A DNA stretch of 64,000 nucleotides from Stenotrophomonas sp. SAU14A_NAIMI4_8 (GCF_003086695.1 NZ_CP025999.1:2769680-2833679); one strand, 5' to 3'; shown: positions 35,370 through 44,282, numbered from the stretch's first letter. Numbers and translations are program-made. The notes: generated by a model not told the origin, from the letters alone.

Positions 35370-35390
35370 AAAAAACCACGAAAAACGTGG
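35370..35390 (-). terminator. Terminator of the TonB-dependent receptor gene
   Basis: On the minus strand CCACG, TTTTT loop, CGTGG, then TTTTTT. The stem is short, but the T-run is clear. It separates the receptor transcript from the glucoamylase-like operon. Confidence 0.6.
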
Positions 35391-35405
35391 CCCGGGTGTC
35401 GGCGT

Positions 35406-35457
35406 CATTGCCCATGCCAGTGCACCGTGCAGTCGCGGTGCACTGGCATGGGCAATG
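35406..35457. repeat. Perfect 22-bp inverted repeat (hairpin)
   Basis: Bases 35406-35427 are the exact reverse complement of 35436-35457, with an 8-base loop (TGCAGTCG). It lies downstream of the receptor gene, together with a second hairpin at 35490-35515 (GGTACCGCCGG, CGAA, CCGGCGGTACC). Such a long perfect stem in RNA would be very stable and could protect the 3' end or stop transcription. Confidence 0.85.
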
Positions 35458-35526
35458 GACCGGCCATCACGGCCGGCCATTGCACAACCGGTACCGCCGG
35501 CGAACCGGCGGTACCAAGCGCGATCA

Positions 35527-38500
35527 TCAGAAGCGGAAGCCCACTTCGGCCTTGATCTGGCGCGGCGTACCGATGATGTCACCGGTCTCGTTGTAGCTGG
35601 CTTCCAGCTTGCCGTTGCTCTTGATGTAGTTGTAGCTGGAGAAGTTGTCGAAGTTGAACACGTTGATGATGTCCAGGCGAGCGTACAGCTCGGTATCACC
35701 CGGCATCTTGAACGTCTTCGTCGCCTGCAGGTCGACCGAGCGGTAGCCGAACACCTTGCCACCGATCAGGAACTTGCCATTGGCGTTGGGCACGGCGGCC
35801 TGCGGGGTCGGCAGGGTGTAGCCGCTGGCCTGCGGGATGCCGTACCAGTCGTTGACGGCGGTCGGGGTGGCCAGGGTGATCTTGCCACCGAAGGTGATGC
35901 CCCAGAAGCCCGCGTACGAACCGGTCACCACCAGGCGGTGGCGCGGCGCGCCGTTGGAACGGATGGTCGGGTAATCGCCGATCAGGCCGCGGTCGAACGC
36001 GTACTTCTCGTTGATGTCGCGGTTGTGGCGCGCGGTCGTCCAGGTGTAGGCGATCGAGGTGCCCCAGCCGCTTTCCTTGGTGAACGGCTTCTGCGCCGAC
36101 AGCAGCACCTGGGTCGCACGGGTCTTGATGCCCTGCTGGCCGATGATCAGGCTGCCGAAGCCCGGCACGTTGCAGCTCCAGGCCTGGCTCAGGCCCGGGT
36201 CGGTGCCGCCGCACAGGCGCGGGTCATCGAAGAACTGGCCGGTCGGGTAACGGTTGCCCAGGGTGAAGGCGAAGCCGTCGTAGCTCAGGGTACGGGCGAT
36301 CGTGGCGTCGGTCAGCCAGTCACCGATCTGGTTGCTCATGCCCAGGCTGAACTGATCCGAGTACGGGGCCTTCAGCTTGTTGTTCAGCAGGTCCACTTCC
36401 AGACCGGCATTGCTGGTGGCGCCTACCAGGGCCTGCAGGTTGCCGATGCCGTTGAGCAGGTTCGGGTTCCAGTCGTAGCAGGCGGCCTGGCCGTTGATGC
36501 AGGTGCCGGTGGCCGGGTTGCGGAAGTAGATGGTCGGCTGCGGCAGGGCCAGCTTGGTGGTTTCCAGCTGCAGGTTGTCGAACAGGTCGCGGTCGTAGGA
36601 ACGGCCGGCACCACCGTGGATCACGTGCTGCTCGTCGGCGTTGATGTCATACGAGAAGCCCAGGCGCGGCTGCCAGGCATCCTTGAACGCCTTGCGGTTG
36701 TGGCCGTTGCTGATGTAATCGCTGATGTCCAGGCCGCCCAGCGCCAGCGAATCGGCGTAGGTCTGGCCGGCGGCAGCGCGCGGGTCCTGCGAGTAGATGG
36801 CGTCCACCACCTGCTGCGGGGTCACGAAGTCCAGGTAGGCCGGGTTCTTTTCGTAATCCCAGCGCAGGCCCAGGTTGACCTGCAGGTGGTCGTTGACCTG
36901 CCAGTCGTCCTGGATGAACAGACCCAGCTGCTTGGCCTTGGAACGCACTTCACCGGACACGCCGGCAACGCCGGTGACCGGCTTGACGAACTGCGCCTTG
37001 TACGGGATGTCCGACGGGAAGTCCGGATCGCCCAGGGTATAGGTGAAGGTCGGGTTGATCTGCGCCGCGTCAGAGGCGTACAGATCGATTTCCTTGTACT
37101 TCACGCCCATCTTGATGGTGTGGTCGCCCGCCCACTGGATGCCGTCCAGGGTCAGGTTGTCTTCGATCGACCAGCCCTTCTGGCCCTTCACCTGCGAATC
37201 CAGTGCCGAAGCGCCGCCGACCTTCACGATGGTGCGGTCTTCGGTGCCGTCCGGTGCGGTGTAGGTGATGCCGTTGGCCAGGGTCAGCGGGGTCGGGTTG
37301 TTGAACGAATCTTCATGGGTGACCATCAATTCGTTGTAGTAACGCTCACCGCTGTGGTTCCAGCGCAGGGCATAGCGGCGGTCGGTGTTGACCACTTCAC
37401 GGCCGGCTTCCGGCGAGGTCTGGCCACTGAACTGCTGCTGGGTTTCGTCGCGGTCCTGGAAGGTCAGCTCGATGCGATCGTTGTCGGTCGGCTCGAAGTC
37501 GACCTTGGCGAAGATCAGGTCCTGCTGGAACGGCTGGCTGGCCGGGCCGAGGCCGGCAGCGCCGTCAGCCGGCAGCAGACCCACGCTGCTGGTCACCGCA
37601 CCGTCCGGCGCGATGGTGACCGGCAGGTCGAAGCGCTTGGCTTCGTAGGTCACGAAGAAGTGGGCCTTGTCCTTGACGATCGGGCCGCCCAGGGCGAAGC
37701 CGTATTCCTTCTCGGCCGAGACCATCTTTTCCTGGCCGGCCTGGCGCTCGGCCGGGGTCTTGGCGCGCATGTCTTCGTCGGTGTAGCGGTAGAACGCCTC
37801 ACCCTTGAATTCATTGGTACCGGACTTGGTGGCGGCGGTCACCGCGGCGCTGGACACCTGGCCGTACTCGGCCTTGTAGTTGCCGCTGATGACCTTGTAT
37901 TCGCCGATGGCCAGCTGCGGGAACGGGTTGCCGGCGCTGCCGGACTGGCCGGCCACGCCGCCGCCCTTCACGTAGCTCTTCTGGCCCACGCCGTCGATGT
38001 AGACGTTGGTGCCGTCGGCATTGGTGGCACCGCCACGCAGCGAGGTGTTGCCCTTGGCATCACGGGTGAAGATCATGCCCGGCACGGCGTCGGCGAACTC
38101 CAGGAAGTTGCGCGACACCTGCGGGGTGGTCTGGATCTGCTGCAGGCTGACGGTCTTGCCGACTTCGGAGGTGCGCACTTCCTGCAGCAGGGTCGGCGCG
38201 ACCACGTTCACGGTGTCCAGGTTGGTGGCCGCCGAGGTGCCGCCGCCGGTGGCGGCCGCTTCGCTGAAGTTCAGCGTGGCGGTGGAGGCCACGGTGACGG
38301 TGACCTTCTGGGTCTGGCCGTTGGCCACCACGTCATAGGTGCCCGGGTCCAGGCCCATCAGCGAGTAGCTGCCGTCGGCACGCACGGTGCCACGGCGCAC
38401 CGAACCGGTGGCCACGTTGGTGGCGGTCACTTCCGCGCCGGCCTGGGCGCCGGACACCTGGCCACGCAGGCTGGCGTTGGCCGACTGGGCCATCACGTTC

Positions 38501-38583
38501 GGGGCGGCGGCCAGCATCAGGCAGCTGACCAGGGCGGTGCTCAGCAGCCGGCGTGCCGGCGTGCGGATGGTGGAATGCATCAT
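35527..38583 (-). CDS. TonB-dependent receptor with carboxypeptidase-like N-terminal domain (Oar type)
   Basis: A 1018-residue outer-membrane receptor. After a signal peptide (LLSTALVSCLMLAAAPNVMAQ) comes a carboxypeptidase-regulatory-like beta domain (about 30-105, ASLRGQVSGAQAGAEVTATN). A plug domain follows (SRNFLEFADAVPGMIF, about 150-280), then a 22-strand barrel ending in the typical terminal aromatic residue (EVGFRF). It would import a large oligosaccharide across the outer membrane. The gene lies between the LacI regulator and the glucoamylase-like operon, which suggests shared control. ATG 38583 follows GGAG; the next codon is also ATG. Confidence 0.9.
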   Translation of the reverse strand: MMHSTIRTPARRLLSTALVSCLMLAAAPNVMAQSANASLRGQVSGAQAGAEVTATNVATGSVRRGTVRADGSYSLMGLDPGTYDVVANGQTQKVTVTVASTATLNFSEAAATGGGTSAATNLDTVNVVAPTLLQEVRTSEVGKTVSLQQIQTTPQVSRNFLEFADAVPGMIFTRDAKGNTSLRGGATNADGTNVYIDGVGQKSYVKGGGVAGQSGSAGNPFPQLAIGEYKVISGNYKAEYGQVSSAAVTAATKSGTNEFKGEAFYRYTDEDMRAKTPAERQAGQEKMVSAEKEYGFALGGPIVKDKAHFFVTYEAKRFDLPVTIAPDGAVTSSVGLLPADGAAGLGPASQPFQQDLIFAKVDFEPTDNDRIELTFQDRDETQQQFSGQTSPEAGREVVNTDRRYALRWNHSGERYYNELMVTHEDSFNNPTPLTLANGITYTAPDGTEDRTIVKVGGASALDSQVKGQKGWSIEDNLTLDGIQWAGDHTIKMGVKYKEIDLYASDAAQINPTFTYTLGDPDFPSDIPYKAQFVKPVTGVAGVSGEVRSKAKQLGLFIQDDWQVNDHLQVNLGLRWDYEKNPAYLDFVTPQQVVDAIYSQDPRAAAGQTYADSLALGGLDISDYISNGHNRKAFKDAWQPRLGFSYDINADEQHVIHGGAGRSYDRDLFDNLQLETTKLALPQPTIYFRNPATGTCINGQAACYDWNPNLLNGIGNLQALVGATSNAGLEVDLLNNKLKAPYSDQFSLGMSNQIGDWLTDATIARTLSYDGFAFTLGNRYPTGQFFDDPRLCGGTDPGLSQAWSCNVPGFGSLIIGQQGIKTRATQVLLSAQKPFTKESGWGTSIAYTWTTARHNRDINEKYAFDRGLIGDYPTIRSNGAPRHRLVVTGSYAGFWGITFGGKITLATPTAVNDWYGIPQASGYTLPTPQAAVPNANGKFLIGGKVFGYRSVDLQATKTFKMPGDTELYARLDIINVFNFDNFSSYNYIKSNGKLEASYNETGDIIGTPRQIKAEVGFRF

Positions 38584-38603
38584 CAACTCAATCTCCGGGT
38601 GGT

Positions 38604-38617
38604 GGTAACCGCTTGCG
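38604..38617 (-). promoter_or_regulatory. Possible LacI-type operator upstream of the receptor
   Basis: GGTAACCGCTTGCG (plus-strand reading) contains the core GTAANCGNTT shared with the other two sites of this locus. It is also part of an inverted repeat AACCGC-TTGC-GCGGTT. It lies 21 bases upstream of the receptor start. Confidence 0.5.
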
Positions 38618-38659
38618 CGGTTCCTGCGATCAGTCAAAAGAAAAGGAAAGCCTCCGGCT

Positions 38660-39682
38660 TCAACGGCCGGATGGCGAGGTGGTGGAATCTCGAACGATCA
38701 GGCGGGGTACCAGCGTCTGCTTGTCCCCTGCCCCTTCCGTGGTAGTGCCGTCCATCAACTGCAACAGGCGCGTCATGGCCCGATCGCCCAACTCGGCGAT
38801 ACTGACCTGCATGGTGGTCAACGATGGGTGTACGAACCGCGCCAGCGGAATGTCATCGAAACCCGCCAGGGCGACATCGGTGGGCACGTGGACACCTGCC
38901 TGCGCGAACGCGTACAGACATCCCAGGGCCATCATGTCGTTGGCGGCGAACACGGCATCGGGCAGCGCACCGGCTGCCAGCAACTCCTGACCGGCGCGAT
39001 GGCCGGAAGCTTCGTCGAAATCACCGGGCAGCTCGATGCCTTCGGCGCCATTGCCAGCAGCCGCCAGCGCGTCACGGAAGCCGCGCAGGCGCTCGCGCGC
39101 GTCGAAGTTGAGGTCCGGGCCTGAAATGAAAGCGATGCGGCGGTGGCCGGCATCGAGCAGGTGGCGGGTCATGGCCATCGCCCCTGCGTGGTCGTCGATG
39201 CTCAACACCGGGTGGTCCTGCGTGGGCAGGTAGGTGTTGATCAGCACGGTGGGCAGCGACTGCGGCAGGTTGTCGGTCAGGAACCCCGGGCTTTCCGCAT
39301 ACGGGGACAGCACCAGCAGGCCATCGACGCGGCCGCGCATGGCGCGCAGCGCAGCGCCCTGCTGTTCCTGGTCGCCGTGGTAGCTGGACACCAGCAGGTG
39401 CTGGCGGCGGCTGCGGGCCACTCCGTCGATGCCACGCATCAGTTCGGAGAAGAATTCACCGTACAGATCGGGCAGCACCACGCCCACCGTATTGGTACGG
39501 CGGCTGCTGAGGCTGCGCGCGGCAGCATGTGGGGTGTAGCGCAGCCGCGCGGCCACTTCCAGCACAAGCTGGCGGACCGGTTCGGCAACGTTCTCATGCC
39601 CGTTGAGCGCGCGGGAAACCGTGGCCACGGAGACCCGGGCTTCGCGTGCGACATCTTTGATTGTTATGGCTGCCTTGTTCAC
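38660..39682 (-). CDS. LacI family transcriptional regulator
   Basis: A 340-residue sugar-responsive repressor. The N-terminal helix-turn-helix (ITIKDVAREARVSVATVSRALNG) is canonical. The periplasmic-binding-protein-like effector domain spans about 60-330 (TNTVGVVLPDLYGEFFSELMRG ... DVALAGFDDIPLARFVHPSLTTM). The GTG at 39682 is chosen because GGAGG lies 8 bases upstream; another GTG at 39697 is possible. It probably controls the receptor and hydrolase-transporter genes that follow on the same strand, and itself. Confidence 0.92.
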   Translation of the reverse strand: MNKAAITIKDVAREARVSVATVSRALNGHENVAEPVRQLVLEVAARLRYTPHAAARSLSSRRTNTVGVVLPDLYGEFFSELMRGIDGVARSRRQHLLVSSYHGDQEQQGAALRAMRGRVDGLLVLSPYAESPGFLTDNLPQSLPTVLINTYLPTQDHPVLSIDDHAGAMAMTRHLLDAGHRRIAFISGPDLNFDARERLRGFRDALAAAGNGAEGIELPGDFDEASGHRAGQELLAAGALPDAVFAANDMMALGCLYAFAQAGVHVPTDVALAGFDDIPLARFVHPSLTTMQVSIAELGDRAMTRLLQLMDGTTTEGAGDKQTLVPRLIVRDSTTSPSGR

Positions 39683-39725
39683 GAAGCCGCCCTCCACGGC
39701 TTGGACCTACCAGCTTGGCGCGGAA

Positions 39726-39739
39726 TGTAAGCGTTTCCA
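39726..39739 (-). promoter_or_regulatory. LacI-type operator upstream of the lacI-type gene
   Basis: TGTAAGCGTTTCCA (plus-strand reading), 44 bases upstream of the GTG start, with the shared core GTAANCGNTT. It is consistent with autoregulation. Confidence 0.55.
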
Positions 39740-39845
39740 TCTGCGCTTGTAAACTGTCCGTTAGGCGAATGTCCCATTCCGGACACAAAAAGTTGTCCCG
39801 GGCAGGCCCGCACGGTGACCTGCAAAGACAGTATCTGGGTCATGT

Positions 39846-40121
39846 TCAGCCCTGTTCTGACGGGGTATGTGCACGGATGGACAGCGCATGGATGTCGGTG
39901 TCCATCAGGCTGCCCAGCGCAGCGTAGACCGCGCGGTGGCGCGCAAGTGGGGCCATGCCGGCGAAGCGTTCGCTGACCACGTGCACGTTGAAATGGCCGC
40001 GCCCATCGCGCGCGCCGGCATGGCCGGCATGGCGATGACTGTCGTCTTCGATCTCCAGCACGCTGGGGGCCAACGCTTGTTGCAGTGCATCACGAATCTG
40101 TTCGATGCGCCCCGCGTTCAT
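39846..40121 (-). CDS. BolA family protein
   Basis: A 91-residue BolA-fold protein. The core reads [28 protein letters not shown]...[28 protein letters not shown]; the conserved SERF motif and histidines used with monothiol glutaredoxins in Fe-S transfer are present. Family roles are Fe-S delivery and stress/cell-shape control. It is coupled to the upstream yciI gene by a four-base overlap (ATGA at 40118-40121). A longer frame to 40292 lies inside yciI and is discarded. Confidence 0.9.
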   Translation of the reverse strand: MNAGRIEQIRDALQQALAPSVLEIEDDSHRHAGHAGARDGRGHFNVHVVSERFAGMAPLARHRAVYAALGSLMDTDIHALSIRAHTPSEQG

Positions 40122-40417
40122 GGCAGCACCTTGCGGAACGGACGCACCTGGGTGCGCACGTACACGCCCGCGGCCACGTACGGGTCGGCTTCGGCCCATT
40201 CCTGTGCCTGCGCCAGCGAGTCGAATGCGGCGATGACCACCGAGCCGCTGAAGCCGGCCGGACCCGGGTCTTCGCTGTCGATGGCCGGGCATGGACCGGC
40301 CAGCAGCAGGCGCCCCTGGTCGTTCAGCGCCTGCAGGCGCGCCAGGTGCTGCGGACGTACCTGCAGCCGCTGGGCCAGCACGTCCTGGTCGTCATAGCCT
40401 TCAATCACGTACCACAT
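40118..40417 (-). CDS. YciI family protein
   Basis: A 99-residue protein of the YciI/YCII fold ([29 protein letters not shown]...). The family has conserved His/Asp residues in a putative active site but no agreed physiological function. It overlaps bolA by four bases. In other proteobacteria the same pair is found together, often near a septation gene, which is absent here. Confidence 0.88.
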   Translation of the reverse strand: MWYVIEGYDDQDVLAQRLQVRPQHLARLQALNDQGRLLLAGPCPAIDSEDPGPAGFSGSVVIAAFDSLAQAQEWAEADPYVAAGVYVRTQVRPFRKVLP

Positions 40418-40518
40418 GGGGTGGTTCCTCGTTCATGTTGCGGTGCGCCGATTCTAGCCAATGCCGGCCTGTTGCCTGCCGTTGCTGGACACTGGCGCGG
40501 CAAAGCCTTACCCTAGGG

Positions 40519-40776
40519 TCAATTGCACGTGGCTGGATGCAGCAGCCCGTCGGTTTCCGCGGCTTCCGCAGCCCCCGACGATCGCCCCGCCGCTTCCTGA
40601 CGGGCCACGTAGACGACCTCCCCGTAGTCTTGTCGCTGCCGCTGTTGTGCAGCGCGTGCTGCTGTTTCATATGTGTGGAATCGCGCCGAGACAGGCGTGC
40701 CTGGTGCCCCCGTGGCCGTGGCGTTGGCCCGGCATGACGGGTACCGCGACTGGTCCGTTGCAATGCTGACGTCCAT
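40519..40776 (-). CDS. Possible small protein divergent from scpA (85 aa)
   Basis: A reading frame MDVSIATDQSRYPSCRANAT... with FHTYETAARAAQQRQRQDYG and EVVYVARQEA near the middle. It has a well-spaced ribosome binding site (GGAAG, 7 bases before the ATG), and its composition looks protein-like. I recognise no family. It fills the otherwise empty 360-base gap between yciI and scpA and starts back to back with scpA (ATGs 3 bases apart). It may equally be non-coding promoter DNA. Confidence 0.45.
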   Translation of the reverse strand: MDVSIATDQSRYPSCRANATATGAPGTPVSARFHTYETAARAAQQRQRQDYGEVVYVARQEAAGRSSGAAEAAETDGLLHPATCN

Positions 40777-40779
40777 TAG

Positions 40780-41685
40780 ATGACTTCCGAACTCGCGCTC
40801 GACGCGAACCCGCCAACCCGGCCGCCCGCCCCCCAGCAGCAGGAAATGCCGCTGGCCGTGGTGCATGGGCAACCGGTCCTGCAGATTCCGCAGGACCTGT
40901 ACATCCCGCCGGACGCGCTGGAAGTCATCCTGGATGCCTTCGAAGGGCCGCTGGACCTGCTGCTGTACCTGATCCGCCGGCAGAACCTGGACGTGCTGGA
41001 CATTCCCGTGGCCGAGATCACCCGGCAGTACGTGGAATACATCACGGTGATGCGCGAGCTGCGTTTCGAGCTGGCCGCCGAGTACCTGGTGATGGCCGCG
41101 ATCCTGGCCGAAGTGAAGTCGCGCATGCTGCTGCCGCGCCCGGTCAGCGAGGATGGCGACGAAGCCGACCCGCGCGCCGAGCTGGTGCGCCGGCTGCAGG
41201 AGTACGAACGCTTCAAGCAGGCGGCGGAGGATATCGACGCCCTGCCCCGGCAGGACCGCGACACCACGGTGGCGCATGCGTTCATGCCGGAACGGGCGAC
41301 GGTGAAGCTGCCGCCGCCGGTGGACCTGAAGGAAATGCTGCTGGCCCTGCACGACGTGCTCAAGCGCGCCGAGCTGTTCACTGGCCATGCGATCAAGCGC
41401 GAGGCACTGAGCGTGCGCCAGCGCATGGGCGAGATCCTGGGCCGCATGGAAGATGGCCGGTTCTACCGGTTTGAAAGTCTGTTCACCACTGAGGAAGGCA
41501 AGCTGGGCGTGCTGGTCACCTTCCTGGCCATGCTGGAACTGGCCAAGGAACAGCTGCTGGACATCGTGCAGGAAGAACCGCTGGCGGCGATCTACGTGAA
41601 GTCGCTGGCGGCCGGCAACACCAACGCCCCGCTGCAGTTCAGCAGCGAGTTCGACGACAACGACGCCGCCAACGAGAACGAGTGA
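40780..41685 (+). CDS. scpA: Segregation and condensation protein A
   Basis: A 301-residue kleisin that bridges the two SMC ATPases and recruits ScpB for chromosome condensation and segregation. The conserved N-terminal block FEGPLDLLLYLIRRQNLDVLDIPVAEITRQYVEY starts near residue 53. A C-terminal winged helix follows (EEGKLGVLVTFLAMLELAKEQLLDI). It has an unconserved, proline-rich N-terminal extension of about 45 residues. scpB follows after 13 bases. Confidence 0.95.
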   Translation: MTSELALDANPPTRPPAPQQQEMPLAVVHGQPVLQIPQDLYIPPDALEVILDAFEGPLDLLLYLIRRQNLDVLDIPVAEITRQYVEYITVMRELRFELAAEYLVMAAILAEVKSRMLLPRPVSEDGDEADPRAELVRRLQEYERFKQAAEDIDALPRQDRDTTVAHAFMPERATVKLPPPVDLKEMLLALHDVLKRAELFTGHAIKREALSVRQRMGEILGRMEDGRFYRFESLFTTEEGKLGVLVTFLAMLELAKEQLLDIVQEEPLAAIYVKSLAAGNTNAPLQFSSEFDDNDAANENE

Positions 41686-41698
41686 GCGCTGCCTGCCG

Positions 41699-42577
41699 AT
41701 GGACCAACCGCTGATCAACCGTATTGTCGAAGGTGCCCTGCTGGCGTCCAGCCAGCCGCTCACCCTGGCCCAGCTGAAAGACCTGTTCCCGGAAGACGAG
41801 CCGGCGCCGCCGGGCAGCATCGAGCGCGCCCTGGAACAGCTGCGCGAGGCCTGCACCGGCCGCGGCGTGGAACTGCTGGAGGTGGCCTCCGGCTTCCGCT
41901 ACCAGGTGACCGCCGAAGTGCATGGCTGGATCAGCCGGCTGTGGACCGAACGCAAGACCCGTTACACCCGCGCCACCCTGGAAACGCTGGCGCTGATTGC
42001 CTACCGGCAGCCGATCACCCGCGGCGAGATCGAGCAGGTGCGCGGCGTGGCCGTCAGCAGCAACATCATCCAGGCGCTGGAAGAGCGCGAATGGATCCGC
42101 GTGGTCGGCCACCGCGACGTACCCGGCAAGCCGGCGCTGTTTGGCACCACCAAGGGCTTCCTGGACTACTTCGGGCTGAAGCGGCTGGACGAACTGCCGC
42201 CACTGTCCGAACTGAAGGACCTGGGCGAACTGGAACCGCAGCTGGCGCTGGACCGTGACGGCCCGGCCGCCGCAGGCGCCGCCGGCCCGGACATCAGTGC
42301 CGACCCTGACGGCGCTGCCAACGATGACACCCGCCTGGACGCAGGCACAGGCAACACCCCCGATTCCGCCGGCGCAGCCCCTGCACCGGCCAGTGACGAG
42401 CAAGCACCTTCGCCCTTCGATGCTGGGCACCCCGATTCCGCGCCGGGCGAGCGCGCGGTTCCCGTGAACGAACGCGAAGACAACGCCGTCGCGATGACGA
42501 CCGTGGCTGTTGACCAAGCCGATTCCGAACCAGAGGCCGACCTCGAAACCGTCGGCCGGAGCAAATCTGATGAGTGA
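41699..42577 (+). CDS. scpB: Segregation and condensation protein B
   Basis: A 292-residue partner of ScpA in the SMC complex. Two winged-helix domains occupy about residues 1-180, with the block TRYTRATLETLALIAYRQPITRGEIEQVRGVAVSSNIIQALEEREWI and KPALFGTTKGFLDYFGLKRLDELPPL. The last about 100 residues are acidic, Ala/Pro-rich and probably disordered. Its stop overlaps the start of rluB by eight bases. Confidence 0.95.
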   Translation: MDQPLINRIVEGALLASSQPLTLAQLKDLFPEDEPAPPGSIERALEQLREACTGRGVELLEVASGFRYQVTAEVHGWISRLWTERKTRYTRATLETLALIAYRQPITRGEIEQVRGVAVSSNIIQALEEREWIRVVGHRDVPGKPALFGTTKGFLDYFGLKRLDELPPLSELKDLGELEPQLALDRDGPAAAGAAGPDISADPDGAANDDTRLDAGTGNTPDSAGAAPAPASDEQAPSPFDAGHPDSAPGERAVPVNEREDNAVAMTTVAVDQADSEPEADLETVGRSKSDE

Positions 42578-44261
42578 CACCCCCCGTAACAAGCTGTCGC
42601 TGAAGCGCGAAGCCACCTCCGAACAGTTCAAGCTGGAAGAGCGCCTGCACAAGGTGCTGGCCCAGGCCGGCCTGGGTTCGCGCCGCGCGCTGGAACAGCG
42701 CATCGCCGAAGGCCTGGTCAAGGTGAACGGCGAAGTCGCGCAGACCGGCATGTCGGTCAAGAGCGGCGACAAGATCGAGCTGGACGGCCGTGGCTTCGTC
42801 GCCACCGCGCTGGCCGAGCCATCGCGCGTGCTGGTCTACAACAAGCCGGAAGGCGAAGTGACCACCCGCGAAGACCCCGAAGGCCGCCCGACCGTGTTCG
42901 AAGCGCTGCCGCCGCTGAAGGGCGCGCGCTGGATCGCGATCGGCCGCCTGGACATCAACACCACCGGCCTGCTGCTGGCCACCACCGACGGTGAACTGGC
43001 CAATGCCATGATGCACCCGTCGTTCGAGGTCGAGCGCGAGTACGTGGTGCGCGTGCGTGCACCGGAAGGCGAAGAAAAGGTCAGCGACGCGATCGTCGAC
43101 CGCCTGGCCCGTGGCGTGGCGCTGGAAGACGGCCCGGCCAAGTTCGACGAGATCGAACGCATCGGCGGCACCGACTCGCACGACTGGTTCCGCGTGGTGG
43201 TGAAGGAAGGCCGCAACCGCGAAGTGCGCCGCCTGTGGGAATCGCAGGGCTGCCAGGTCAGCCGCCTCAAGCGCACCCGCTACGGCAAGGTGTCGCTGCC
43301 GCGCGAACTGGCCCGTGGCCAGACCGTGGAACTGCCCAGCGCCCAGGTGGAAGCCCTGCGCGCGCAGCTGAAGCTGGAAGAAGGCGCGCCGTCGGCGCTG
43401 ACCCTGCAGCCGGTGATCGGCCAGCGCCGCGCCGCCAAGACCACCGTGCGCGTGCGCGAAGGTGGCCGCGGCAATGCTTACGTCAATGGCCACAGCACGG
43501 CCGATGAAGGCCGCGAACTGCGCCGCTTCGACAACGTGCGCGAAGACCGCGGCCGTGGCCGTGGCGGCAAGGGCGGCGGCTTCAAGGGCGGCCTGACCGT
43601 CAGCGGTGAAGCGGCGGCCAAGCAGTCGCAGAAGCCGTTCAAGCAGCGCGCGCCGAAGAACGATCGCTCGCTGCCGGAAGGCAACCCGGCCGCGTTCCGC
43701 ACCTGGTACGTGCCCGACGGCGTGAGCACTGGCCCGAGCGGCCACCGCAATGCCGGCCCCGGCGCGCGTGGCCCGGGTGCCCGTGGTCCGGGCGCAGGCG
43801 GCCAGGGCCGTCCGTACGGCAAGCCGAAGGCCCCGGGTGCGGGTGCCGGCGGCGGCCAGGGCCGTGGTGGCTTCGGCGGCGAAGGTCGCGGCAATGCCGG
43901 CGGCCAGGGCCGTGGCGGCTTCGGCGGTGAAGGCCGTGGTGGCGCCGGTGGCGGCCAGGGTCGTCCGGCCGGCGCGGGCAACCGCTCGCAGGGCCAGGGC
44001 AACAAGCACCCGTACGGCCATCCGGGCAACGCCCCGAGCTTCCCGTCCGACCATGCCACTCCGGGCTTCAACCCGTATGGCAGCCCGAAGCCGGCGCACG
44101 GCGCCCGTCCGGGCGGTCGCGGTCCGGGCGGTCCCGGTGGCAACCGTGGCCCGGGCGGCAACCGTGGTCCCGGCGGTCCGGGTGGCAACCGCGGCCCGGG
44201 TGGCCCCGGCGGCAACCGTGGCCCGGGCGGCCCGCGCCGCAGCGGCCCGCGCGGCGGCTGA
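42570..44261 (+). CDS. rluB: 23S rRNA pseudouridine(2605) synthase RluB
   Basis: A 563-residue pseudouridine synthase for 23S rRNA helix 89-92. The S4 domain (about 24-70, RLHKVLAQAGLGSRRALEQRIAEGLVKVNG) precedes the RsuA-type catalytic domain, with D128 in GRLDINTTGLLL. The family is normally about 250-330 residues long; here an additional C-terminal tail of about 250 residues is rich in Gly, Arg and Pro (GGQGRGGFGGEGRG and RGPGGPGGNRGP repeats), resembling RGG-type RNA-binding tails. ATG 42570 overlaps the scpB stop. A terminator follows at 44283. Confidence 0.93.
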   Translation: MSDTPRNKLSLKREATSEQFKLEERLHKVLAQAGLGSRRALEQRIAEGLVKVNGEVAQTGMSVKSGDKIELDGRGFVATALAEPSRVLVYNKPEGEVTTREDPEGRPTVFEALPPLKGARWIAIGRLDINTTGLLLATTDGELANAMMHPSFEVEREYVVRVRAPEGEEKVSDAIVDRLARGVALEDGPAKFDEIERIGGTDSHDWFRVVVKEGRNREVRRLWESQGCQVSRLKRTRYGKVSLPRELARGQTVELPSAQVEALRAQLKLEEGAPSALTLQPVIGQRRAAKTTVRVREGGRGNAYVNGHSTADEGRELRRFDNVREDRGRGRGGKGGGFKGGLTVSGEAAAKQSQKPFKQRAPKNDRSLPEGNPAAFRTWYVPDGVSTGPSGHRNAGPGARGPGARGPGAGGQGRPYGKPKAPGAGAGGGQGRGGFGGEGRGNAGGQGRGGFGGEGRGGAGGGQGRPAGAGNRSQGQGNKHPYGHPGNAPSFPSDHATPGFNPYGSPKPAHGARPGGRGPGGPGGNRGPGGNRGPGGPGGNRGPGGPGGNRGPGGPRRSGPRGG

Positions 44262-44282
44262 TCGCGGTCCTCGCTGAAATGA

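Noticed and set aside
35455..38745. A 1096-codon plus-strand frame opposite the TonB-dependent receptor
   Set aside because: The minus-strand receptor has a signal peptide, plug domain and terminal aromatic residue; the opposite frame shows only composition-driven repeats.
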